Part shown: positions 35,360-43,962 of the stretch, one piece after another
How positions within the stretch are numbered: position 1 is the first letter of the stretch
How the letters are laid out: the number at the start of each line of letters is the position of its first letter
Source of the DNA: Terriglobia bacterium
GTDB lineage: Bacteria > Acidobacteriota > Terriglobia > Acidiferrales > UBA7541
Reading direction: 5' to 3'
Length of the DNA stretch: 64,000 nt
Assembly: GCA_020073705.1 (NCBI GenBank)
Contig: JAIQES010000006.1
Span: 38,466-102,465 of the forward strand
The notes under the pieces: generated by a model
Databases searched by the model: none
Seen by the model: the letters and a program-made list of their open reading frames with translations, nothing else
What the model was told of the DNA's origin: nothing
Translations under genes and position numbers: made by a program

Positions 35360-36814
35360 ATGTCCCTTCCTCTCCAAGACCTGTGCCGCGTCGCGCCGGA
35401 AATCGTGCTGTGCGCGTTCGCCATGCTCGTGATGTTGCTCGCTCCGATCGTGCCTCGCGCGCGGCATGGAATTCTCTCGACGATTTCTGTGCTCGGCGCG
35501 GGAATCGCGCTTGCCGCAACGCGATTCCCCGCGATGTATCCGGGCGCCGCATACTCCGGCCTTTTTCGGGCCGATGCGTTCAGTCTGTTCGTTCACTGGA
35601 TTGTTTGTGGAGCGGCCTTTCTGGTGATCCTCGGCTCCACCAGTTATCTCCAGCGCGAGGACCTCGATGCCGGTGAATTCTGCGCGCTGATTCTGCTGGC
35701 CACTGCCGGCATGGGCATCATGGCCGGAGCGCAGGAACTCCTCACCGCCTTCATCGGGCTAGAGATGAGCTCCATCGCGTCTTACATCCTGGCCAGCTAC
35801 AAGCGCGATGCCCCCCGGTCGAACGAAGCGGGAATGAAGTATTTTCTGCTCGGCTCGTTCGCCACGGCCTTTTTCCTTTACGGCATTGCGTTGTTTTTCG
35901 GCGCTAGCGGATCAACCCGCCTCGACATGATGACGCCGCTGGCCAACGATTCCGCCCGAACGCTTCTGAAAATGGGTCTCGGGTTTATCTTCGTGGGGCT
36001 AGCGTTCAAGGTTGCCGCAGCCCCGTTCCACCTTTGGGCGCCGGACGTCTACGAAGGCGCACCCGCACCGGTGACCGCGTTGCTTTCGACCGGTCCTAAG
36101 GCGGCTACATTTGCTTTGGCGTTGCGAATTCTGGCAGACGTTGGGGCGGCAAGCCCGCTCTGGTTCTGGGCTCTCTGGGTTGCCGCGGTGTTGAGCATGT
36201 TTGCCGGCAATCTGGCCGCACTGGTACAGACAAGCTTGAAGCGAATGCTGGCTTACAGTTCGGTCGCGCACGCGGGGTACATCCTCGTCGCTCTCGCCAC
36301 CGCGGCAGCGACCGACCATGCTGAAGCCGGAATCGCCGCGGCGCTGTTCTATCTGGTGGGCTACGCCCTGGTGCAGCTGGGCGCCTTCCTGATCGTCGCG
36401 CAATTGGGGGGCCCCGGCGAACGCCATGTCGAAATCGAAGACTTCGCGGGCGTAGCACGGCGGCAACCTGCCATGGCCGCGTGTTTGTCGCTATTTCTGC
36501 TCTCACTTCTTGGATTGCCGGTCACCGTGGGCTTCCTCGGCAAGTTCTACGTCTTCAACGCAGCGCTGGAGTCCAATCTGATCTGGCTCGCCATCTTGCT
36601 GGGTCTGAACAGCGTGATCGCAGCCTACTACTACCTGCGCGTAATCGTCGCCATGTATATGCTGCGCGAGCCCGAACAGGAAATCGCAGCCGAACCGGTC
36701 CCGTGGACGCTGTCCCTGGTCCTCTGGATCGCCTCAATGGGCACGGTGTACATTGGATTGTTCCCCGCCCGCGTCATTGGCTTCGCCGCCAAAGCCGCGC
36801 TCAACATGCGGTAA
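35360..36814 (+). CDS. nuoN: NADH-quinone oxidoreductase subunit N (set 1)
   Basis: 484 residues, the last gene of set 1. It shows FIGLEMSSIASYILASYKRD, FKVAAAPFHLWAPDVYEGAP, LLSTGPKAATFALALRIL and LAYSSVAHAGYILVAL, as in other NuoN proteins. A strong hairpin follows at 36977. No further complex I gene follows; the next gene on this strand is an unrelated membrane protein 244 nt away. Confidence 0.95.
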   Translation: MSLPLQDLCRVAPEIVLCAFAMLVMLLAPIVPRARHGILSTISVLGAGIALAATRFPAMYPGAAYSGLFRADAFSLFVHWIVCGAAFLVILGSTSYLQREDLDAGEFCALILLATAGMGIMAGAQELLTAFIGLEMSSIASYILASYKRDAPRSNEAGMKYFLLGSFATAFFLYGIALFFGASGSTRLDMMTPLANDSARTLLKMGLGFIFVGLAFKVAAAPFHLWAPDVYEGAPAPVTALLSTGPKAATFALALRILADVGAASPLWFWALWVAAVLSMFAGNLAALVQTSLKRMLAYSSVAHAGYILVALATAAATDHAEAGIAAALFYLVGYALVQLGAFLIVAQLGGPGERHVEIEDFAGVARRQPAMAACLSLFLLSLLGLPVTVGFLGKFYVFNAALESNLIWLAILLGLNSVIAAYYYLRVIVAMYMLREPEQEIAAEPVPWTLSLVLWIASMGTVYIGLFPARVIGFAAKAALNMR

Positions 36815-36976
36815 CGCGTCAGATCCGGGCCCAAACTCAGCAGTGCTGCGCCGAAAAGCAGAAATACCGTCACCTCTCAGGTTTGTGGTTCAGAGCTTTG
36901 GCTCCGACATCAAACAGCCATCGATTCTGGGCTTCAGGGCTTAAAAGGGCAATAACATACTTGCCGAATGCACTTC

Positions 36977-37008
36977 CGGAGGCGGATAATGACGATTACC
37001 CGCCTCCG
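36977..37008 (+). terminator. Hairpin after the first nuo operon
   Basis: CGGAGGCGG pairs with CCGCCTCCG (9 bp, perfect). The stem continues after one A/C mismatch with TAAT/ATTA and closes on a GACG loop. No T-tract follows, so it is either a Rho-assisted end, an mRNA-stabilising hairpin, or a bidirectional site. It is 163 bp after the nuoN stop; the rest of the gap holds no gene. Confidence 0.55.
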
Positions 37009-37058
37009 CCAATTCTCCAAGTCAGTCTATCTTATGCTCAGAGGTGGAGAGGTGATTT

Positions 37059-38594
37059 TTGGCCCCACCTGACGCTGGCCCCCGTCTTCCACCGGAAACA
37101 CCCGAGCAAAAACAGAAAACGCCGATCATCAGAGAAGTCATCGAGTGGCTCAGGCGTTGCTGGGCGCGTATTGGTTCCGCTATGGGGATTGTCGAGCGTT
37201 GGTTGCAACCCAGTTTTTCTGCCTTGCACAATAAACTCACGCAGACGCCAGCGTGGCTCTCCACTAAGCCGACCAATCCGAAAGGCGAAAAGTTCGGCCT
37301 GACAGCCCTTGAGGCTTCGCTCGTACTCATCCTCTTTTCTGCACAGGTGGCTCTCCCTATGATGGGCGTTCAGCAAAATTTCTGGGGAGCAGTCGTGTGC
37401 TGGATTGTCATCTTGCTGCTGGCAATCCGCATCGTCTGGAAATGGGAGACTACAAAAAGGCTTAAAAACTTCTTGAGGCTGGCGACCAGCATTGCAATTG
37501 TAGGCGTTACCCTTTGTGTCATCTGGGGGCCAATGACAAAGACGTTCTACCTTACCGTCAAACCGTCGTTCATATTTCTCGTGCCAACGGAGGAGTTGGT
37601 AAATTGTGAGCGCCGGGCCTTCGTTGTGAAACACATCGGCAAGAAGATTCTCACAAATGTCGATGTCACATTGTTGGACAATGATACTAACCGTGGTGAA
37701 GTCACGAAATATCCAGAAATCGCCCCGGGCGCACCTGATCCGATGGCACCCAAATATATTTGGTGGAGCCCCTCGCATCCATGGTTTGAGGATTACACGA
37801 TTACTGCCGTATCTGGCGACATGCGGATAAGCCAACGCTTGATCGTCCGGAGCACTCAGAAAAAGTTGCAACTCGCTTCAGAAGTCTCAATAAACGGCAA
37901 ACCAGAATTCAGCTGCCGTGATCCGTTGTTGCCGTCTTCATACACTGTGGCTCTCGATGCAAGAGAAGCATGCGAGAGCAAAATGTCGGTTTCCCAAGAG
38001 ACTAAGAAAATGATGGAACTGGGATCGTCCAACTATCAACTGCCAAACGGCGATTACAAAATAAATACGATAAGAACACTCTCTGCACCACCTGGGGTAG
38101 AAGGACAATCCGAGAATAGGCACATCTGGGAGTACCAAAGAATCTGGATGGTCGCAGATCTTTCCAAATATCCCGGCACAAGGGTGTTGCTGTTGGCTAG
38201 TGACACGGGAGCAGACACCTGGAAATATGCGCAAGACCTACGCGATACCTTGCGTCTCGCCCAATGGAGCGTTGACGGACCGCAAAAGCTCCCGGCAGCT
38301 TATGACGGACTCCTCGATATACAGGTATCAAGGGACAACGTAATTGCTACTCGACCCGAAGTGCAGGCGGTTATGAATACGTTGACACGAGCTGGCGTCA
38401 AGCACCGTACGCGACCTGTCAGTGATCCTGACATAGGACACGAAATGATTGTTGTGTTTATAGGATCAAGGAGTCCAGACGCTGTTAATCCGGACGATTG
38501 TGCTGGCGTCCCCTTTAAGGCCGACAAGATAACCGATAAGCCCTGCGCGATGATTGCGCAAACTACTAAAATGTGCAGGTTTACGCCCCCCTAA
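37059..38594 (+). CDS. Membrane-anchored protein of unknown function
   Basis: 511 residues, probable TTG start with GGAGAGGTG just upstream; the next ATG in frame is well inside. Residues 1-85 are hydrophilic and Arg/Lys/Pro-rich. Three hydrophobic segments lie at about 88-105, 108-126 and 143-163. The remaining 350 residues appear to form soluble beta-rich and alpha/beta domains, including SKYPGTRVLLLASDTGADTW (about 380-400) followed by an amphipathic helix. I recognise no family. It is AT-richer and uses less GC3 than its neighbours, which suggests recent acquisition. It lies between the two convergent respiratory operons. Confidence 0.7.
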   Translation: MAPPDAGPRLPPETPEQKQKTPIIREVIEWLRRCWARIGSAMGIVERWLQPSFSALHNKLTQTPAWLSTKPTNPKGEKFGLTALEASLVLILFSAQVALPMMGVQQNFWGAVVCWIVILLLAIRIVWKWETTKRLKNFLRLATSIAIVGVTLCVIWGPMTKTFYLTVKPSFIFLVPTEELVNCERRAFVVKHIGKKILTNVDVTLLDNDTNRGEVTKYPEIAPGAPDPMAPKYIWWSPSHPWFEDYTITAVSGDMRISQRLIVRSTQKKLQLASEVSINGKPEFSCRDPLLPSSYTVALDAREACESKMSVSQETKKMMELGSSNYQLPNGDYKINTIRTLSAPPGVEGQSENRHIWEYQRIWMVADLSKYPGTRVLLLASDTGADTWKYAQDLRDTLRLAQWSVDGPQKLPAAYDGLLDIQVSRDNVIATRPEVQAVMNTLTRAGVKHRTRPVSDPDIGHEMIVVFIGSRSPDAVNPDDCAGVPFKADKITDKPCAMIAQTTKMCRFTPP

Positions 38595-38744
38595 AGTATT
38601 TATGAGCGACAAACACGAACCAAGCGAGTTTAATAAATTCGACAATTAATTTGAAATTGTCAGACCTACCCTTCCTTCGTCAGGATGAAAAGGTCCGCCC
38701 CGCAAAGCACGCCACAGTGGGAATCGTAAAGGAATTACCGGCGG

Positions 38745-38786
38745 GAAAAGAAGAAGGCACGCCCAAGATAACGAGCGCGTGCCTTC
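38745..38786 (-). terminator. Intrinsic terminator of the nuo2-atp operon
   Basis: GAAGGCACGC (38753-38762) pairs perfectly with GCGTGCCTTC (38777-38786) around a 14-nt loop. On the - strand the stem is followed by TTCTTTTCC, a T-rich tract. It lies 19 bp after the atpE stop and ends the long operon that starts at nuoC. Confidence 0.85.
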
Positions 38787-38805
38787 ACCGCAAGAAATGC
38801 AGTCT

Positions 38806-39120
38806 TTACTTGACCTTCAGGAAGATGATGGCGAAGGTGTACAGAGCCATCGATTCGATCAGCACAAGCCCGAGGATGAATGCGAACCGAATCGCCACTA
38901 CCGCGCCCGGGTTGCGTGCCAAGCCCTCGCATGCCGCAGCCGTAGCGCGGCCCTGAGCAAGACCGCATAATCCCGAGGCAATGGCCATGGAAAAACCCGC
39001 AGCAAGAGCCACCCAGTTGGTCGGCTCGGGTGCAGCCCCCGCGTTAGTCTGCGCGAACGCAGCCGGGGCGATAAATGCAACCGCGAGCACAGCAAATAGA
39101 ATCATTGAGAACCTTTTCAT
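38806..39120 (-). CDS. atpE: ATP synthase F0 subunit c, with signal peptide
   Basis: 104 residues from the ATG at 39120, which has AAGGAG 12 nt upstream; the earlier in-frame ATG (39138) overlaps that ribosome site. An N-terminal signal peptide (1-24, ending AAFAQ) precedes the two-helix hairpin. The ion-binding carboxylate is Glu89 in LGLVLIESMALY. Gln56 (helix 1), Ser90 and Tyr94 coincide with residues of sodium-binding c subunits, but the Thr after Ser is Met91. The family forms the rotor ring. It is the last gene of the nuoC-atpE run; no atpF or F1 genes follow. Confidence 0.92.
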   Translation of the reverse strand: MKRFSMILFAVLAVAFIAPAAFAQTNAGAAPEPTNWVALAAGFSMAIASGLCGLAQGRATAAACEGLARNPGAVVAIRFAFILGLVLIESMALYTFAIIFLKVK

Positions 39121-39225
39121 CGTATCTCTCTCCTTCATTATGAAATGGCTGCTCGGAGGTGGTTCCCGGACACCGTGCAGCCGGGCTCACGCGAGGCAGC
39201 GTATTATGCCAAGATTAGGCCAGAA

Positions 39226-40038
39226 CTAGTGCTCTTCGCCCACTGCCCCGCCAACGTAAATGATGGGCAACAGCGTGAAGACAAACGCCTGTAAGATCCC
39301 GACAAAAAAGTGCAACAGAATAAAAATGCATGGAACAAGCAGCGGAACAGGAGCCAGTGCATACCCGAGCGCATTCAGCTTACCCGCAAACAGGAACAGT
39401 GACAACGTCAGCCCAAGAAAGGTCACGTAGAGCAGTTCGCTCACGAGCACGTTGACCCAGAGCCGAACCGTGAGCGAGAGCAGCCGCGCCAGATTGCTGA
39501 GAATTTCAATCGGGAGCATGATCGGCGCCAGCGCCAGGGAGGGGCCCAGGAAATGCTTGCCGTATCCCAGCGGCCCGTGATGCACGATTCCGCACCAGTT
39601 GTAATACAGGAAGACGACGACGGCACAGCCCAAAGGCACGGAATTCTGCGCCGTGGGCGAAGACAAACCGGGAACAATACTGATCAAGTTGCTCATCAGG
39701 ACAAACATGCCGATGCTGCCCAGCATCGGGAGGTATTTCACCGCGCCGTGTCCGGCGATGTCTTCGAGGAGATCGCGCGCGCCCACGCCCATGGAATTCG
39801 TCAGCAGCGCTTCCATGCACTGCTGCGTCCCTCCGGGGTTGTCCACCGACAGCCGGCCCTTCAGCCATATGAAAAACACGATGGCGACCAGAAAAACCAC
39901 CAGTTCCATCGCAACATGGTTCGGGATCGGGTATTCCGGGTTTTCGGCGCGAATGTGCAGTGCCGCAAGCATTGCCAGGACAGGCTTTCCCAGCAGCCCG
40001 TTGATCAGTTTCGTCACGCCTAAGATTTGCTCTTCCAT
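39226..40038 (-). CDS. atpB: ATP synthase F0 subunit a
   Basis: 270 residues with five or six membrane helices. The essential arginine is Arg192 in LLSLTVRLWVNVLVSELL, equivalent to Arg210 of E. coli. Also seen: PNHVAMELVVFLVAIVFF, GMFVLMSNLISIVPGL and HFFVGILQAFVFTLLPIIY. It forms the ion half-channels next to the c ring. It lies 42 nt after atpI and 105 nt before atpE. Confidence 0.94.
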   Translation of the reverse strand: MEEQILGVTKLINGLLGKPVLAMLAALHIRAENPEYPIPNHVAMELVVFLVAIVFFIWLKGRLSVDNPGGTQQCMEALLTNSMGVGARDLLEDIAGHGAVKYLPMLGSIGMFVLMSNLISIVPGLSSPTAQNSVPLGCAVVVFLYYNWCGIVHHGPLGYGKHFLGPSLALAPIMLPIEILSNLARLLSLTVRLWVNVLVSELLYVTFLGLTLSLFLFAGKLNALGYALAPVPLLVPCIFILLHFFVGILQAFVFTLLPIIYVGGAVGEEH

Positions 40039-40080
40039 GAATCCTATTGACCCCGGGAGTGAATCTAGTGGTACCTGGCT

Positions 40081-40506
40081 CTACGTGTGTGTTTCCGTCC
40101 CGCGGCTGCCGCGGGCAAGTTCGTATAGCAACTCCAGCATGACGGCCGCCACCAGCGCGAACAAACCGGCCAGGAGCGCTGCCACAGGCAATAGAGAACG
40201 CGAAAGAATAACATAGACTACCAACAGCAGCAACGCAAAGCGCCCAAAGAACTTCACATACACGCTCCGCGGCACTCGCGCCTGCTTTGAGCCTGCTTGT
40301 GCGGTGGAAACCGCCACCAGCGCCCCTACACCCTGCTTGAGCCACCGGAAATTCAGCCACATCAACAATGCACCCACCCCCACTCCCGCTCCGGCGCGCC
40401 AGCCCCACCGGGCGCCCGCAAACACAGCCCCGGCCACTCCCAAGGCGAGCGTCAGCCACTCGATGCGCCGCTCGGCTGCGCCGTAAAATGAATCAGGACC
40501 CGCCAT
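40081..40506 (-). CDS. atpI: ATP synthase subunit I-like membrane protein
   Basis: 141 residues with four hydrophobic segments (about 20-37, 40-58, 85-105, 108-128). The pattern ERRIEWLTLALGVAGAVFAGARWGWRAGAGV and GALLMWLNFRWLKQGV fits the ATP-synt_I (AtpI) family, which helps assemble the c ring or affects divalent cation uptake. It overlaps atpZ by 14 nt. Confidence 0.82.
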   Translation of the reverse strand: MAGPDSFYGAAERRIEWLTLALGVAGAVFAGARWGWRAGAGVGVGALLMWLNFRWLKQGVGALVAVSTAQAGSKQARVPRSVYVKFFGRFALLLLVVYVILSRSLLPVAALLAGLFALVAAVMLELLYELARGSRGTETHT

Positions 40507-40762
40507 CGTTCTTCATATCCTTGGAAAGACGCCGCAGCAGTTGGCGCATGCCCGCCGCAAAACCTGCTACGCCCAGAATCAAAGTAAACAGTGGCGAGGT
40601 GTGGAGCCGCGAGTCAAGGAAATATCCCAATCCCCCGCCAATCGCGATGCACGCGACCAGCATGAACGGGAGCTCCAGCACATCCGAAATCTGGCGTGCT
40701 ACCGTGGCGGGCCGTTTTCGCGGCGTTGGAGAGGGCGGCGAAGCTGGGCCTTCAGTGACCAC
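40493..40762 (-). CDS. atpZ: AtpZ-like F0 assembly/accessory protein
   Basis: 89 residues. A Pro/Arg-rich cytoplasmic N-terminus is followed by two helices (LPFMLVACIAIGGGLGYFLDSRLHTSPLF and LILGVAGFAAGM, about 32-72), the ATPase_gene1/AtpZ layout. In some bacteria AtpZ and AtpI form a cation channel that feeds the synthase. The start lies inside the nuoN end (11-nt overlap), so translation is coupled to complex I subunit N. Confidence 0.82.
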   Translation of the reverse strand: MVTEGPASPPSPTPRKRPATVARQISDVLELPFMLVACIAIGGGLGYFLDSRLHTSPLFTLILGVAGFAAGMRQLLRRLSKDMKNDGGS

Positions 40763-42302
40763 TGAATCCCGTTGGGAACAACAGCGAATAGGTCGCGAGA
40801 CGCACGAATGGTTCCGGATAAATGCCGGCGGCTACCGTCACAAAGCATAGCGCGGAGAGGGCCACCTTCTGCCCGACGGTGATGACCGGCGACGGCGCAT
40901 TGCCCGGCTCATACAGCCACGCGTGCATGACGATGCGGAAATAATAATACAATGCGGGGACGATGTAGAGCGCCCCGAGCAGGGCGAGCCAGTTGTGCCC
41001 GGTCTGGATCAGCGCAAGCAGGATGTAGTACTTCCCGATGAAACCCGCCAGCGGCGGAATCCCGGCAAGGGACAGCATGAAAATCAGCAGCACCACCGCG
41101 GACGCCGGGCTGCGCCGATGGAGCCCGTTGAGGTCGTCCAGCTCGTCGCTGATCAATCCCTGCCGTTGCAGCACGATGACCACCGCGAACGCGCCGATAG
41201 TCATGAATGCGTACACGAACAGATAGAACGCGACGCCCTTCATCCCGGTCATAAAGCCCAGCCGCTGGCCCGACGATGCCGCCACGATGCCGAGCAGGAC
41301 GTAGCCAACGTGGGAAATCGAAGAATACGCGAGCAGGCGCTTGATATTGGTTTGCGTAATCGCGGCAAAGTTGCCGATCGTAAGCGAAGCAATAGCCACG
41401 CCGGCCACCAGCATCTGCCAATCTAGGCGGACGGGCCAGAAAACAGTAAGCAGCAACCGAAGCAACAACGCGAAGCTCGCGGTCTTCGATGCGACGCTGA
41501 TATACGCAGTGATTGGCGTCGGAGCGCCTTCATACACGTCTGGAGCCCACTGGTGGAACGGCACAGCGGCGACCTTGAAGAGAAGCCCTGATATAACCGT
41601 AACCAGCGCCAAGAGCACCAGCAGGTCGGGGTGCGCGCGAGATTCGACCGCGAACTGAATCACGTCCAGATTGGTCCTCGGCGGCATGGGGCCGTTAAAC
41701 GGCCAGCTTGTCGTAGCGCCCAGGCCGTACAGAATCGAAAATCCGTACGCCAGGATCGCCGAGCTGAACGCTCCCAGCAGCAGATACTTCACCGCGCACT
41801 CGTTCGAGCGGCGATCGCGGCGCAGAAATCCCGCCAGCACATAAAAACTGATGGCCATCGTCTCAAGGCCGAGAAATTGAACGATCAGGTCGTAGCCCGA
41901 AACCATGAACATCATGCCGACGGTCGCAAACAGCATCAACGCGTAATATTCGCCGTGATTTTCATCTTCAACTTGCAGGTAACGCACCGAAAGCAGGATC
42001 ACCAGCGCTGTCGCGATCAGGAAAATGAGGCCGAAAAAAAGAAAGAAGGGGTCCACGACAAGCGAACTGCTGAATCCGCTTGCTCCTTGTTCGGCAGCGT
42101 ACCGCAACTGCCAAAGGCAAATCGCGCTGAAGATCACCCCAAGCATCGCCATCAGCGCGTTGAAATACTTATCCCGGGCCTCCAGCAGGTAGTCGGTGAG
42201 CAGGATGCCCATGGCGAACAGGACGAGCATCATCTCCGGCAGGAGCAGTCCGCCGCCGCCCTGCGTCATGAACGACCGAAATGCGTTGAAGATATGGCTC
42301 AT
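40752..42302 (-). CDS. nuoN: NADH-quinone oxidoreductase subunit N (set 2)
   Basis: 516 residues, NuoN-like: FLGLETMAISFYVLAGFLRRD, FKVAAVPFHQWAPDVYEGAPTPITAYI (about 245-271), LAYSSISHVGYVLLGIVAA. A later in-frame ATG (MTQGGGG) could also be the start. It is 9 nt after nuoM and overlaps atpZ by 11 nt. Only moderately similar to the set 1 NuoN by eye, so the two sets are old paralogues and not a recent duplication. Confidence 0.94.
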   Translation of the reverse strand: MSHIFNAFRSFMTQGGGGLLLPEMMLVLFAMGILLTDYLLEARDKYFNALMAMLGVIFSAICLWQLRYAAEQGASGFSSSLVVDPFFLFFGLIFLIATALVILLSVRYLQVEDENHGEYYALMLFATVGMMFMVSGYDLIVQFLGLETMAISFYVLAGFLRRDRRSNECAVKYLLLGAFSSAILAYGFSILYGLGATTSWPFNGPMPPRTNLDVIQFAVESRAHPDLLVLLALVTVISGLLFKVAAVPFHQWAPDVYEGAPTPITAYISVASKTASFALLLRLLLTVFWPVRLDWQMLVAGVAIASLTIGNFAAITQTNIKRLLAYSSISHVGYVLLGIVAASSGQRLGFMTGMKGVAFYLFVYAFMTIGAFAVVIVLQRQGLISDELDDLNGLHRRSPASAVVLLIFMLSLAGIPPLAGFIGKYYILLALIQTGHNWLALLGALYIVPALYYYFRIVMHAWLYEPGNAPSPVITVGQKVALSALCFVTVAAGIYPEPFVRLATYSLLFPTGFSGH

Positions 42303-42311
42303 CGGGCTGGC

Positions 42312-43946
42312 CTACTTTTTCTCCGTGCTGGGAGCAGGCGCCGGCGACATATCCATTCCCGGCATATTCATCATCGTGTCGGGCGCCGCAGAAGGCGCTG
42401 GAGCTGCGTTGACTGCGGGCGAAGCTGCATGTTCCGCCCCGTAGTATCCGGGATTCACCTGCTCGACGATCAACTGCACGGGCCGGTCGAGCACGCGGAA
42501 AAACGGCTTCGGGTAGATGCCGATCCAGAACGCGAGAATAACCAGCGGTATCAGCGTCGCATACTCGCGCGCGTTGAGATCTGGCAGATGCTCATTCGCC
42601 GGATTCGTGACCGGGCCGAACATCACGCGTTGGTAGAGCCAGAGCAGGTATGCGGCGCCCAAAACGATGCCGATCACTGCCCAGGCCGCGTACTTGATGC
42701 TGATCTCGTATACGCCACGCAGGATGGTGAACTCTCCGATGAATCCGTTGAGCAGCGGCAGGCCCAGCGAGCTGAGCGAAACGATCATGTAGATCGCCGC
42801 GAAATTCGGCATCGGCGTCGATAGCCCGCCGAATTCCGAAATCAAGCGCGTGTGCCGCCGCTCGTAAAGCACGCCGACAATCAAGAACAAAGCGCCGGTG
42901 GAAATTCCGTGGTTGATCTGCTGGAGCACGCTGCCGGACAGACCGTGGGGAGTCAAAGCAAAGATGCCGAGTGTGCAGAAGCCCAGATGGCTGACCGAGC
43001 TGTACGCAATCAGCTTCTTCATGTCCTTCTGCATCATGCAGACCAGCGCGCCATACAGAATGCCGATGACCGAAACGACCAGCATGATGGTCACAATCTT
43101 GTGCCGGGCCGCCGGATCTTGCGGCAACAGCGGCAGCGAAAAGCGGATAAATCCGTACGTGCCCATCTTCAGCAAAACGCCGGCCAGGATAACGGAGCCG
43201 GCCGTGGGGGCTTCGGTGTGCGCGTCGGGCAGCCACGTATGGAACGGAAACATTGGCACCTTGATCGCAAACGCGAAGAAGAACAACCAGAACAGGATGA
43301 CTTGCGTGGACGTGTCAAACTTTGACGCCGATGCCAGCAGCGTCGGGACGTCAAACGTCATGGCGCCAGCCTTAAAATACAGCGCCAGGATTCCCAGAAG
43401 CATCAGTACCGAGCCGACCAGGGTGTACAAAAAGAACTTGATCGCGGCATATAGCCGGCGGTCGCTGCCCCACACGCCGATCAGGAAATACATCGGCACG
43501 AGCATCACTTCCCAGAACAGGTAGAACAGGAAGAAATCGAGCGCCATGAACACACCCAACATGCCCGTCTGGAGCAGAAGGAAGAGAATGTAATATTCCT
43601 TCCTTCGCATCTTGATCGCGCTCCAGGACGATAGGATCGAAATTGCGCCCAGCAACGTCGTCAGGATGACGAGCAACAGGCTGATGCCGTCGATTCCCAG
43701 CGTGTAGTGCGCGCCGATCGAGGGAATCCAGTTGTAATTTTCCTTGAATTGAAAACGATCCGCGGTCGGGCTCAGGCTATACCGCCAGATCAGCGGCAGC
43801 GAAACAATCAGCCCCAAGAAAGCGAATAGATTGCCGATGACGCGATGCGCGTTTTCGCTATCTCGCGGCACGAACAGCAGCAACAACGCTCCCACCAGCG
43901 GTGTGAACAGCACCACCGTCAGGATATGAGTATTGTAAAATTCCAT
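42312..43946 (-). CDS. nuoM: NADH-quinone oxidoreductase subunit M (set 2)
   Basis: 544 residues with the NuoM core: FWEVMLVPMYFLIGVWGSDRR, IKVPMFPFHTWLPDAHTEAP, VLLKMGTYGFIRFSLPLL and LIAYSSVSHLGFCTLGIFAL. The C-terminal tail is Ala/Pro/Met-rich (MMNMPGMDMSPAPAPSTEKK), as in set 1. 16 nt separate it from nuoL. Confidence 0.95.
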   Translation of the reverse strand: MEFYNTHILTVVLFTPLVGALLLLFVPRDSENAHRVIGNLFAFLGLIVSLPLIWRYSLSPTADRFQFKENYNWIPSIGAHYTLGIDGISLLLVILTTLLGAISILSSWSAIKMRRKEYYILFLLLQTGMLGVFMALDFFLFYLFWEVMLVPMYFLIGVWGSDRRLYAAIKFFLYTLVGSVLMLLGILALYFKAGAMTFDVPTLLASASKFDTSTQVILFWLFFFAFAIKVPMFPFHTWLPDAHTEAPTAGSVILAGVLLKMGTYGFIRFSLPLLPQDPAARHKIVTIMLVVSVIGILYGALVCMMQKDMKKLIAYSSVSHLGFCTLGIFALTPHGLSGSVLQQINHGISTGALFLIVGVLYERRHTRLISEFGGLSTPMPNFAAIYMIVSLSSLGLPLLNGFIGEFTILRGVYEISIKYAAWAVIGIVLGAAYLLWLYQRVMFGPVTNPANEHLPDLNAREYATLIPLVILAFWIGIYPKPFFRVLDRPVQLIVEQVNPGYYGAEHAASPAVNAAPAPSAAPDTMMNMPGMDMSPAPAPSTEKK

Positions 43947-43962
43947 CTGCCCGCCTCGCCTT

